From contig SCUS01000069.1 in the NCBI GenBank assembly GCA_004297725.1, forward strand, positions 27,880 to 91,879: a stretch of 64,000 nt of DNA, written 5' to 3'. How positions within the stretch are numbered: the first letter of the stretch is position 1; every line of letters starts with the position of its first letter. Source of the DNA: Myxococcaceae bacterium (GTDB taxonomy: Bacteria; Myxococcota_A; Polyangia; Polyangiales; Ga0077539). The notes beneath the pieces are model-generated. The model searched no databases. It was not told the origin of the DNA and worked only from the letters and a program-made list of their open reading frames with translations. The translations under genes and the position numbers were made by a program. This document shows positions 7,288 to 14,824 of this stretch, piece after piece.

Positions 7288-9504
7288 TCAGTTGCTCCGG
7301 TGCAGCACCTGGCCGAGGGTCTTGGCCCCGGTGAGGTCGACCTTCGGGGCCTTGATCGAGATCGCCCCCGACGAAGACAGCTTGATCACGCAGGCCCCCG
7401 CCAGCACCGTGATGCTGCTCTTCGCCTCGATCACCGCGTCCGAGGCCTTCACGCTCACCCCTCCCCCCGCGGTGAGCGCCAGCGCCGCGCCCGCCGTGTC
7501 GGTGCGGCTGCCGCTGCACTTGATGATCTCCGCCGCGGCCGTCTCCGTGTAGGCCGCCGAGCAGCTCACGGAGATCTGCTTCGCCCGGATGAGCTCCACC
7601 GCCCCCACCATCAGCTTGCGAGAGCCCCCGGCGTCGCTGGTGTTCGACCGGCCGCACACCTCGATCAGCGCCGCGCCCACCTTCGTCGTCGCGCTCCCCA
7701 CCACGTTGCGGTTGTACCCGGCGATGGCCGTCACGCACTGCATCCCTCCCACGGTGCGAGACAGCGAGCCCTGAACCTGCTCGGAGAGGTCTCCGCCCAC
7801 GGTGAGCAGCCTCGCCGCCCCCACGGTGGTGCTCGCGCTCCCTCCCACGTTCTCCCCGAGCGTGCCTCCCACGTTGAGCGACTGCGACCCTCCCACGCTC
7901 AGCGTGCGGGCGCCCCCCACCTGCCGCTGGTGCACCGTGCCGACGCTCATGGAGTGGTTGCCCCCGATGGTCACCGACTCGTCGTGGTCGGTGTGCCAGA
8001 CGCCGTCGTGCTCGATGGAGACGGTCATGTCCTTCGAGGCGTTGAGGAAGATCTCCTCCTCCCCGGCGCCGTCCTCGAAGCGCATCTCGTTCGCCCCGGG
8101 GCCTCCACCCGTGGTGGCGGTCTGCATCGAGGTGCGCGTCGCGTTGTCCGGCAGCGCATACGGCACCGACAGCTCGACGTTGTACAGGTGCCCGCTCACG
8201 AAGGGCCGGTCGCGCTCGCCGAGCTCGTGGTCGACCACCACCTCGAAGTCCTTGCGGGGGTGCATCATCGCGCCGCCCAGCATCGCCTGCCCCACGCGCA
8301 TCCAGGTCGAGCTGCGGTCGTCCGTCGGGCGCGATCGGTCCCACGGGAAGCGCACCTTCACCCTGCCGTAATCGTCCGTGTGGATCTCCTCCCCCGAAGG
8401 CGTCGTCACCCAGGCTACGACCGGCCCGCTGGTCTCCTTCGCGGGCGCTGCTCCGTGGGGCCTCCACGCCGCCTCGCGGGTCCTCGCCTCCCAGCGGCAC
8501 GCGTGGCTCGTCTCGGTCACCCCGTCTCGCCGCGTGACCGCCCCCTCGTGCTCCGTGCGCGTCACCACCAGCGCCCCGTTGAGCGAGGACCTCGGGTGGC
8601 CCTCCACCGAGAAGCGACGACCGGGCTCCAGCAGGTAGCAGTCGCTCAGCCCCGAGAGCCTGTGACAGCGGGATCGCAGCCGCTCCAGCGCCTCCTGCGC
8701 TCGCCGCCTCCCCTCCGAGACGTCGGTGAAGCCGCCGGGGTGGTCGTAGTGCTCGTGCCCTGCGTCCCTCGGAGCGCGAGCCTCCGCCGTCAGGTCGAGC
8801 GAGGGGCGCGTCAGGTCGTAGTCGCGGCGCACCACCCCCTCGAAGGACACGGCGCGCGTCTCCCGCACGTCCCACACGACGTTCTCCGAGAGCTGCGTCG
8901 AGGCGCGGTCGAGGAGCGTCTCGACCCCCTCCATGGGGGCCGTCCCGTGGTCGTCGTCGAAGAAGACCACCGTGTCCTCGGACTCCTCGTGCCTCACCGC
9001 GAAGCCGATGCCCTCGTCCTGGAGCAGCCTCCGCACGAAGTCCCAGTCGGTCTCGTCATACTGCACCACGTAAGCGCGCACCGAGGGCGAGCGGGTGTTC
9101 ATCCACCGGGCCATCGACCCGAGGCCCCGGCCGTCGAGCACCGCCTGCACGATGTCCTGCACCGACTTCTTCTGGAAGATCCTGCTGTCTCGCGCGTGCT
9201 TGAGGGTGAGCACCCTCGCGCCCACCAGCGCCCTCAGCGACCCTCGGCCATCGGCGTCCCTCACGCTGCCGTCGGCCTCCAGCACCACGCCGTGGAAGTA
9301 CCTCGTCGCGTCCCGATCGGCGCTCAGCCGCAGCGAGGCCTTCCTGCCGATGAGCGAGAGCGCGTCCACCGGCTCGGAGAGCCCCACCTCGACCTCCAGG
9401 GTCGACCCCTCGGAGAGCGCCTCGCGGGCGACGAAGCGCATCACCGACGCCGGGCCCGCGAGCCCGTCGATCTCCAACGCGAAGGCCATCCCCGCTGCGG
9501 TCAT
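7288..9504 (-). CDS. vgrG: VgrG/TssI spike protein 2
   Basis: A 738-residue VgrG with the same order of parts: gp27-like domain (VVQYDETDWDFVRRLLQDEGIGFAVRH split over two blocks), OB fold (YGRVKVRFPWDRSRP, SSTWMRVGQAMLGG) and a C-terminal beta-helix of repeated xVGGxxSxxV turns. ATG at 9504 is used; an internal ATG (MAFALEID) five codons downstream is an alternative. It is tightly packed between the two other VgrG genes (22 bp and 1 bp gaps). No extra C-terminal effector domain is visible, so it appears structural, perhaps forming heterotrimers with its neighbours. Confidence 0.92.
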   Translation of the reverse strand: MTAAGMAFALEIDGLAGPASVMRFVAREALSEGSTLEVEVGLSEPVDALSLIGRKASLRLSADRDATRYFHGVVLEADGSVRDADGRGSLRALVGARVLTLKHARDSRIFQKKSVQDIVQAVLDGRGLGSMARWMNTRSPSVRAYVVQYDETDWDFVRRLLQDEGIGFAVRHEESEDTVVFFDDDHGTAPMEGVETLLDRASTQLSENVVWDVRETRAVSFEGVVRRDYDLTRPSLDLTAEARAPRDAGHEHYDHPGGFTDVSEGRRRAQEALERLRSRCHRLSGLSDCYLLEPGRRFSVEGHPRSSLNGALVVTRTEHEGAVTRRDGVTETSHACRWEARTREAAWRPHGAAPAKETSGPVVAWVTTPSGEEIHTDDYGRVKVRFPWDRSRPTDDRSSTWMRVGQAMLGGAMMHPRKDFEVVVDHELGERDRPFVSGHLYNVELSVPYALPDNATRTSMQTATTGGGPGANEMRFEDGAGEEEIFLNASKDMTVSIEHDGVWHTDHDESVTIGGNHSMSVGTVHQRQVGGARTLSVGGSQSLNVGGTLGENVGGSASTTVGAARLLTVGGDLSEQVQGSLSRTVGGMQCVTAIAGYNRNVVGSATTKVGAALIEVCGRSNTSDAGGSRKLMVGAVELIRAKQISVSCSAAYTETAAAEIIKCSGSRTDTAGAALALTAGGGVSVKASDAVIEAKSSITVLAGACVIKLSSSGAISIKAPKVDLTGAKTLGQVLHRSN

Positions 9505-9526
9505 CGTTCCCCCTCTCCCGTCGCCC

Positions 9527-11746
9527 TCAGCCCTTGTAGTTGATGCGCCCCTTGAGGGTGATCGACGCGGTGCCCTTCACGGCCAGCGACGGTCCCTCGA
9601 AGGTCACCTTGCCGCCGCGGGCGATCAGCTTGCCCCCGCCCGCGGAGAGCGTGAGCCCGCCGGGGACGGTGATCACCACCGCGCGCGCGCCGAGCGTGAA
9701 GGCCCCACCGCACTTCGACACGAAGGGGCCGCCCACCGTGAAGGCCAGCGCCCCCTTGGCGTTGGCGGTGATGTCCCCGCCCACCTTCTCCATCACGGCG
9801 CCGGTGACCAGGGTCTTGCTCCCTCCGATCACCTCGGAGTGGCCCTTCGCGGTCACCTCGACGCGGGCCCCGCCGATGGTCTCCTCCCGAGATCCCCCGA
9901 CGGACTCCGCGATCACCGTGGCGCTGTTGATCATCTGCACCGCGCCGACGCTGCGCGACGCGCTGCCGTTGAAGGTCTCGCTCACCTTGTTGGCGAGCAC
10001 CATCATCATCCCGCCGATGTCCTCGGTGCGCGACCCGTTGACCGTCACGCTCTGGTTCCTGGCGACCTTCCAGGTGTCCGTGGCGCCGATGGAGACGGTG
10101 CGCGAGGCGTTGGTCTCCAGGGCCGTGTCGCCCGTCACGCTGGTCGACTGGTTGCCCGCGACGGAGACCTCCTCGGTCTTCGCCACGCTGGCCGTGCGGG
10201 TGAGCGTCACCTGCTCGGTCGCGTCGACGGTCACCTGCTCGGTGAGGTCGTGCGAGGCGTGCAGCGCGAAGTCCCGGCTCGCGTGCACGAAGAACATCAT
10301 CCCCCCGTTGCCGTCCTGCAGCCGGAGCTCGTTGGTGCCTGCCCCGCCGGGGTAGGTCGAGGTCTGCCAGGCGCCCTGGGTCTTCTCTCCGGGCAGCCCG
10401 TAGGGCGGCATCGTCTCCTGGTTGTAGAGCTTCTGGAGCACCACCGGCCGGTCGGGGTCGCCGTTCTCGAAGCCCACGTCGACCTCCCAGCCCACGCGAG
10501 GGATCATCATCGCGCCCGCGGTGTTGGCCTGCTGCACCCGCATCCAGCAGGTCGCCCGATCGTCCACCGACCCTTCGCGGTCCCAGTAGAAGTGGACCTT
10601 CACCCGGCCCTGCTCGTCGACGTGGATCTCCTCCCCGGGCGGACCGGCGATCACCGCGCTCTCCTTGCCCGCCACGCGAGGCCTCGGGGTGACCCTCGCC
10701 GAGCGGTACGGAACGCTCGCCGGGATGGCCTCGAAGCGCACCTGCAGGCTCTGCCGACCGGCCTCGTCGGGGTGCCTCGCGGGGTCGCGGAAGTGCATCT
10801 TGAGGGAGGTCACCAGCCACGGCTGACAGAGGTGATCGGGCCTCGCTCCCTCCAGGGTGAAGCGCCTCCCGGGAGCCAGTCGCAGGCAGTTGGAGCGCCC
10901 CCGCAGCACGTTGCGCGCGGCGACCTGGGCCTCGCGGCGGTCGCGGGCGCGGCGGCCTCCGTCGCGGGTGTCGGCGAAGCCGCCGGGGTACTCGTGGCGG
11001 AAGCGCGTGGGGCCGTCGTCGCCTCGCGCCTCGGCCTCGAGCACGCGGGTGGGGTTCTCCTGGTTCCAGTCGTGGGTGATGTGGACGTCGGAGCGGAGCT
11101 GCGAGGCGAAGACCAGGTCGCTCACGCACTCCCGGGCGACGTGCTCGGTCTTCGAGAAGACCATGCGGGACTCGCCCTCGAGGTCGGAGAAGGCCGCCGC
11201 GGAGTCGCCGAGGCGCATCACATGGCGGCCGGGCGAGTGCTCGAAGGCGTAGAAGATCCCTTCGTCTTCGAGCAGGCGGGAGACGAAGTCGAACTCCGTC
11301 TCGCGGTACTGCACGCAGTACGCGCGAGGGGGATAGCTGCGGGTGGTGGCCCAGGCCACGTCGTCGTCGGTGAGCCCCGCGTCGCGGAGCACCCGGCGGA
11401 CCACCCCGGTCGCGTCGAGGTCCTGGAAGATGCGGCTGCGGTGTCGGAAGCGGAGCCCGGAGACCCTGGGTCGCAGCGTGAGCTGGTAGACCCAGCGGCC
11501 GTCGAGACCGCCCACGAAGGAGGCCTCCTCGACGACGCCGTGCCACGCCCGGGGCTCGGAGTCGGCCTCGGCGAGGTAGACCGTGGCGCCCGTCCAGAGA
11601 AGGGCCTCGAGGTCGGCGTCGGGGGTGTCGAGGGCCACCTCCACCGAGAGGGTGAAGGGGCGGGAGAGAGCGTCGTCGAGGCGGAGGTCCCACACCTCGC
11701 CGGCCCCCGGCTGCGCGTCCAACTCGATCCAGCTTCGAGCGTGCAC
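9527..11746 (-). CDS. vgrG: VgrG/TssI spike protein 3 (first gene of the operon)
   Basis: A 739-residue VgrG, gp27-like (YCVQYRETEFDFVSRLLEDEGIF split across blocks), OB fold (QGRVKVHFYWDREGS, CWMRVQQANTAGAM, PRVGWEVDVGFENGDPDRP) and needle repeats to the end (SITLKGRINYKG). I choose GTG at 11746 (VHARSWIELD): the frame stays open for another 239 codons upstream, but that sequence is the antisense of a lipoprotein gene and is compositionally implausible. No strong Shine-Dalgarno precedes this GTG, so the start is uncertain by some codons. The operon promoter should lie in or before the tail of the upstream lipoprotein gene. Confidence 0.88.
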   Translation of the reverse strand: MHARSWIELDAQPGAGEVWDLRLDDALSRPFTLSVEVALDTPDADLEALLWTGATVYLAEADSEPRAWHGVVEEASFVGGLDGRWVYQLTLRPRVSGLRFRHRSRIFQDLDATGVVRRVLRDAGLTDDDVAWATTRSYPPRAYCVQYRETEFDFVSRLLEDEGIFYAFEHSPGRHVMRLGDSAAAFSDLEGESRMVFSKTEHVARECVSDLVFASQLRSDVHITHDWNQENPTRVLEAEARGDDGPTRFRHEYPGGFADTRDGGRRARDRREAQVAARNVLRGRSNCLRLAPGRRFTLEGARPDHLCQPWLVTSLKMHFRDPARHPDEAGRQSLQVRFEAIPASVPYRSARVTPRPRVAGKESAVIAGPPGEEIHVDEQGRVKVHFYWDREGSVDDRATCWMRVQQANTAGAMMIPRVGWEVDVGFENGDPDRPVVLQKLYNQETMPPYGLPGEKTQGAWQTSTYPGGAGTNELRLQDGNGGMMFFVHASRDFALHASHDLTEQVTVDATEQVTLTRTASVAKTEEVSVAGNQSTSVTGDTALETNASRTVSIGATDTWKVARNQSVTVNGSRTEDIGGMMMVLANKVSETFNGSASRSVGAVQMINSATVIAESVGGSREETIGGARVEVTAKGHSEVIGGSKTLVTGAVMEKVGGDITANAKGALAFTVGGPFVSKCGGAFTLGARAVVITVPGGLTLSAGGGKLIARGGKVTFEGPSLAVKGTASITLKGRINYKG

Positions 11747-11784
11747 GGAGTGCTTTGTACCACCCTCAAGGGCGGCGGGCTTTT

Positions 11785-12657
11785 CTACTGCGCCTGGAGC
11801 CCCCACGGGGGCGACGCGTTCACCAGCACCCCCGCGCGGCAGCGGATCGCCACCTGGTTGAAGCGCACCCCTGCCTTGTGCGCGCTCAGCACGTAGTCCC
11901 CCGCCGGCACGTTGAGGAAGAGCACTCCCCCGTCGAGGCTGGTCTCCGTAAGCTCCCTCGCCGGGACGATCGCGCTCGCGCTGAGGTAGCGGAAGTACAC
12001 CGGCCCCGCAGAGGCCGGCAGCGGCGGGTCGATGGTCACCGTCGCCCCGACCTCTCCGTGACCACCAGGGTCGTAGGTGCCGCGGTAGGCCGCCGCGACC
12101 ACCGTCGTCGCGATCTGGCAGCGGTCGGGCTCCGGGGTGATGCGGAGGTACTGCGCCAGCACCCGGAAGATCCCGTTGGTGGGCGACTGGAAGCCCACCC
12201 GCTCCAGGCCCTCGGGCGCGACGAGCAGCGTGGAGGTCTGCACGGGCCAGTGGTTTTCGTGGTGCATCTCCAGGGTCACCCGCTCGCCGGGGGTGAAGCC
12301 CGTGAACGCGTAGGCCCCGTCGGAGCCGGTGCGAGCGCACCAGCCCGGGTGCTCCAGCACCGTGACCACCGCGTCGCGCACCGGGCCCCCGTTCGGACCG
12401 AAGATGTGCCCGTGCCCTCGCACCGCGACCCCGCCGTCGCCGCCGTTCACCGGCGAGGGACACGAGGGGATCACCCGCCCGCTGTCCACCGGCTCCGGGG
12501 GAAGGTCCTCCGCGGGAGCGTCCACCGTCGAGGGTGCGTCGAGCGCGTCCACCACCGCGGGAGCGTCTGCGCCCGCATCGAGCGGCGGCGTCGTCCCGTC
12601 GCTACAGCCCGCGAGCCACCCCAGCACGAAGACCCCGATGATCCATTGGCGCTGCAT
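11785..12657 (-). CDS. Lipoprotein with carboxypeptidase-regulatory-like beta-sandwich
   Basis: A 290-residue secreted lipoprotein. The start MQRQWIIGVF gives a clean type II signal peptide with lipobox LAGC near residue 19; a longer in-frame start exists but adds non-signal residues. An Asp/Ala/Pro-rich linker follows, then an Ig-like fold of the carboxypeptidase-regulatory type (GPVRDAVVTVLEH, TGSDGAYAFTGFTPGERVTLEM), then a second beta-rich region. It ends 38 bp before the first vgrG and may share its transcript, although its role in secretion is not evident. Probably an outer-membrane surface lipoprotein. Confidence 0.75.
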   Translation of the reverse strand: MQRQWIIGVFVLGWLAGCSDGTTPPLDAGADAPAVVDALDAPSTVDAPAEDLPPEPVDSGRVIPSCPSPVNGGDGGVAVRGHGHIFGPNGGPVRDAVVTVLEHPGWCARTGSDGAYAFTGFTPGERVTLEMHHENHWPVQTSTLLVAPEGLERVGFQSPTNGIFRVLAQYLRITPEPDRCQIATTVVAAAYRGTYDPGGHGEVGATVTIDPPLPASAGPVYFRYLSASAIVPARELTETSLDGGVLFLNVPAGDYVLSAHKAGVRFNQVAIRCRAGVLVNASPPWGLQAQ

Positions 12658-12713
12658 CGGGGAGGCACGCTCGCCCGTGAGGGGGATGCCTTGCAAGGTG
12701 ATAGCGTGCGCCC

Positions 12714-13286
12714 GTGACCTTCCAGGCGATCGTGCTGCTGGCCCTGGGCCTTGCGATGGATGCCACCGCGGTCGCGGCGGCCCGAGGCCTCGCGGCGCCC
12801 CGGCTGCGCGCCCGCGACGTCGCGCTGGTGGCGGCCCTCTTCGGCGGCTTCCAGGCCCTGATGCCGCTGATCGGGTGGTTCGTCGGACAGGGCGTGGGGC
12901 CCCTGATCGAGCGGTGGCACCACTGGGTGGTCTTCGTCCTCCTCGGGGCCATCGGCGCGAAGATGCTCTGGGAGGCGCGCGAGGCCGCGGACGAGAGCGA
13001 CATCCGCAGCGACCGCGACGTGTTCGACCTCCGGGTGATGCTGCTGCTCGCGGTGGCCACCAGCATCGACGCCCTCGGGGTCGGGGTCACCCTCCCCCTG
13101 CTGCGCGCCCCGCTGCTGCTCTCGGTGGTCACCATCGGCGTCGTCACGGCGGCGCTCAGCGTCCTCGGCCTCTACGCCGGGCGCCGCTTCGGGTCGGCGC
13201 TGGGTCGCAAGCTCGACGTCGTCGGGGGTCTGGTGCTCATCGGCCTGGGCGCCAGGACCCTCCTCGAGCACTTCCATCGCGCCTGA
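12714..13286 (+). CDS. mntP: MntP-type manganese efflux pump
   Basis: A 190-residue inner-membrane protein with six predicted helices and the MntP duplication: each half carries an acidic helix (LGLAMDATAVAAARG and LLAVATSIDALGVGV), with the conserved GGFQALMPLIGW and VGGLVLIGLGARTL blocks. The family exports Mn2+ to relieve manganese toxicity. The start is GTG at 12714; only 56 bp separate it from the divergent lipoprotein, too short for a yybP-ykoY riboswitch, which often precedes mntP elsewhere. Length is normal for the family. Confidence 0.9.
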   Translation: MTFQAIVLLALGLAMDATAVAAARGLAAPRLRARDVALVAALFGGFQALMPLIGWFVGQGVGPLIERWHHWVVFVLLGAIGAKMLWEAREAADESDIRSDRDVFDLRVMLLLAVATSIDALGVGVTLPLLRAPLLLSVVTIGVVTAALSVLGLYAGRRFGSALGRKLDVVGGLVLIGLGARTLLEHFHRA

Positions 13287-13342
13287 TCGCTCGACCCTCC
13301 CTCGGCCCTCCACACCCCCCCTCTCACCAAAGGACCGCCTCG

Positions 13343-14608
13343 ATGACCCGCCTCGCCCCGCGCCTCGCCCCTGCCGCCGCGCTGGCGCTTCTGGCGGTCG
13401 TCGCGACCGGCTGCCGCAAGGCCGCGCCGCCGCCGCCTCCGGACGCGGGTCCGGTGGCCTCGCTCAGCGCCCGCTGCGAGCGCCGCGACTTCTCCGCGTG
13501 CGACTCGCTCGGCGACCGCTACGAGCGGGGAGCGGGCGTCACCCAGGACGACGCGCGCGCCGCCGCGCTCTACCGCCGCGCCTGCGACGGGGGCTTCGCC
13601 GGGGGGTGCACCCACCTCGGCTGGCTCGTCGAGTCGGGCCGCGGCGTGGGGCGCGACCCCGCCGCCGCCGCGACGCTCTACCGCCGCGCCTGCGACGGAC
13701 GCCACCTCCGCGGCTGCACCAACCTGGGCTGGCTCCTCGAGAACGGAACCGGCGTGACCGCCGACCTGCCCGCGGCCATCGCCCTCTACCAGCGGGCTTG
13801 CGAGGGCGACGAGGGCGTCGCGTGCGGCAACCTCGGGCGGCTCCACGCCGAGGGCGTAGGGGTCGCTCGCGACCTCGCGCAGGCCCGAACCTTCTTCACC
13901 CGGAGCTGCGACCACGGCGCCTGGGCGAGCTGCACCCGCCTGGGGTGGATGTACGAGTCGGGCGAAGGGGTCGCGGTCGACGCCGCCCAGGCCGCGGTGC
14001 GCTACCGCCGCGCCTGCGACGAGGGAGAGGCGCGAGGCTGCGTCAACCTGGGCTGGCTCTACCAGAACGGCGCCGGCGTCCCCGGGGACGCCAACCGCGC
14101 CCGGGTCCTCTACGAGCGGTCCTGCGCCCAGGGCAACGCCCTCGGCTGCGCCAACCTCGCGGGCCTCTACGAGCAGGGCATCGGCGTGGCGGTCGACCTG
14201 CCCCGCGCGGCGGCCAGCTACGAGCGCGCCTGCGAGGCGGGCAACCACCCGGCGTGCACCACGCTGTCGACGATGTACCAGGAGGGCCGCGGGGTGACGC
14301 GCGACCTCGCCCGCGCGCTCAGCCTCGCCGAGCGGGCCTGCGAGGGAGGCAACGCGCTCGCCTGCAACAACGCGGGCTGGCTCCACAACGAGGCCCCCGG
14401 GAGGCCGCACGACCCCGTGAGGGCGCTCTCCCGCTACGCCCGCGGCTGCGAGAGCGGCAACGCCCTCGCGTGCGCCAACCTGGGATCGATGTACCAGCAC
14501 GGCCTGGGCGCGGCGGTCGACCTCCCTCGGGCCAGGGAGCTCTACAACCTGGCGTGCACCCGCGACCTGGAGATGGGCTGCCGACTGCGGGACGCGCTCC
14601 GCCGCTAG
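13343..14608 (+). CDS. Sel1-repeat lipoprotein
   Basis: A 421-residue secreted protein: signal peptide with lipobox (VATGC, Cys near residue 24), a short Pro-rich spacer, then about ten Sel1/TPR-like repeats of roughly 36 residues. Each contains the pattern C-x-N-LGWLYxxGxGVxxDxxxAxxLYxRAC, so most repeats carry two cysteines that probably form a disulphide within or between helices, fitting an oxidising periplasmic or surface location. Shine-Dalgarno AGGA lies 8 bp before the ATG. Sel1 arrays act as protein-protein scaffolds; the partner is unknown. It stands alone, convergent with the amylase gene. Confidence 0.85.
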   Translation: MTRLAPRLAPAAALALLAVVATGCRKAAPPPPPDAGPVASLSARCERRDFSACDSLGDRYERGAGVTQDDARAAALYRRACDGGFAGGCTHLGWLVESGRGVGRDPAAAATLYRRACDGRHLRGCTNLGWLLENGTGVTADLPAAIALYQRACEGDEGVACGNLGRLHAEGVGVARDLAQARTFFTRSCDHGAWASCTRLGWMYESGEGVAVDAAQAAVRYRRACDEGEARGCVNLGWLYQNGAGVPGDANRARVLYERSCAQGNALGCANLAGLYEQGIGVAVDLPRAAASYERACEAGNHPACTTLSTMYQEGRGVTRDLARALSLAERACEGGNALACNNAGWLHNEAPGRPHDPVRALSRYARGCESGNALACANLGSMYQHGLGAAVDLPRARELYNLACTRDLEMGCRLRDALRR

Positions 14609-14635
14609 AGCTGGGGGACTGATCGGTGCGGTGAG

Positions 14636-14782
14636 GGCCCCCTTCCCCGCTGCCGCGCGCCCTCACCCCCGCGGGGCGGGGGCAGGGCTCAGATGTCCGC
14701 ATAACAATCACAGCGCTGTCAGGTCACGGAGCCCTGCCCCCGCCCCGCGGGGGTAGGGCGCGCGGCAGCGGGGAAGGGGGCC
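14636..14782. repeat. Long inverted repeat, 55/54-bp arms
   Basis: The left arm (14636-14690) and right arm (14729-14782) are reverse complements apart from a single-base insertion, separated by a 38-bp AT-richer loop. The arms are extremely GC-rich. The element lies between convergent genes and would form a very stable stem in either transcript, but there is no T-tract. Confidence 0.9.
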
Positions 14783-14824
14783 GCGCTCGCAGCTGTCGTC
14801 AGGGGCCAAGGTCGGGGGACACTC

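Noticed and set aside
9527..12463. A 978-residue minus-strand reading extending VgrG 3 upstream
   Set aside because: The extension is a shadow of the lipoprotein gene at 11785-12657 and has no VgrG-like content.
12658..12713. yybP-ykoY manganese riboswitch before mntP
   Set aside because: Only 56 bp separate the divergent starts, too short for the motif, and no such hairpins are visible.
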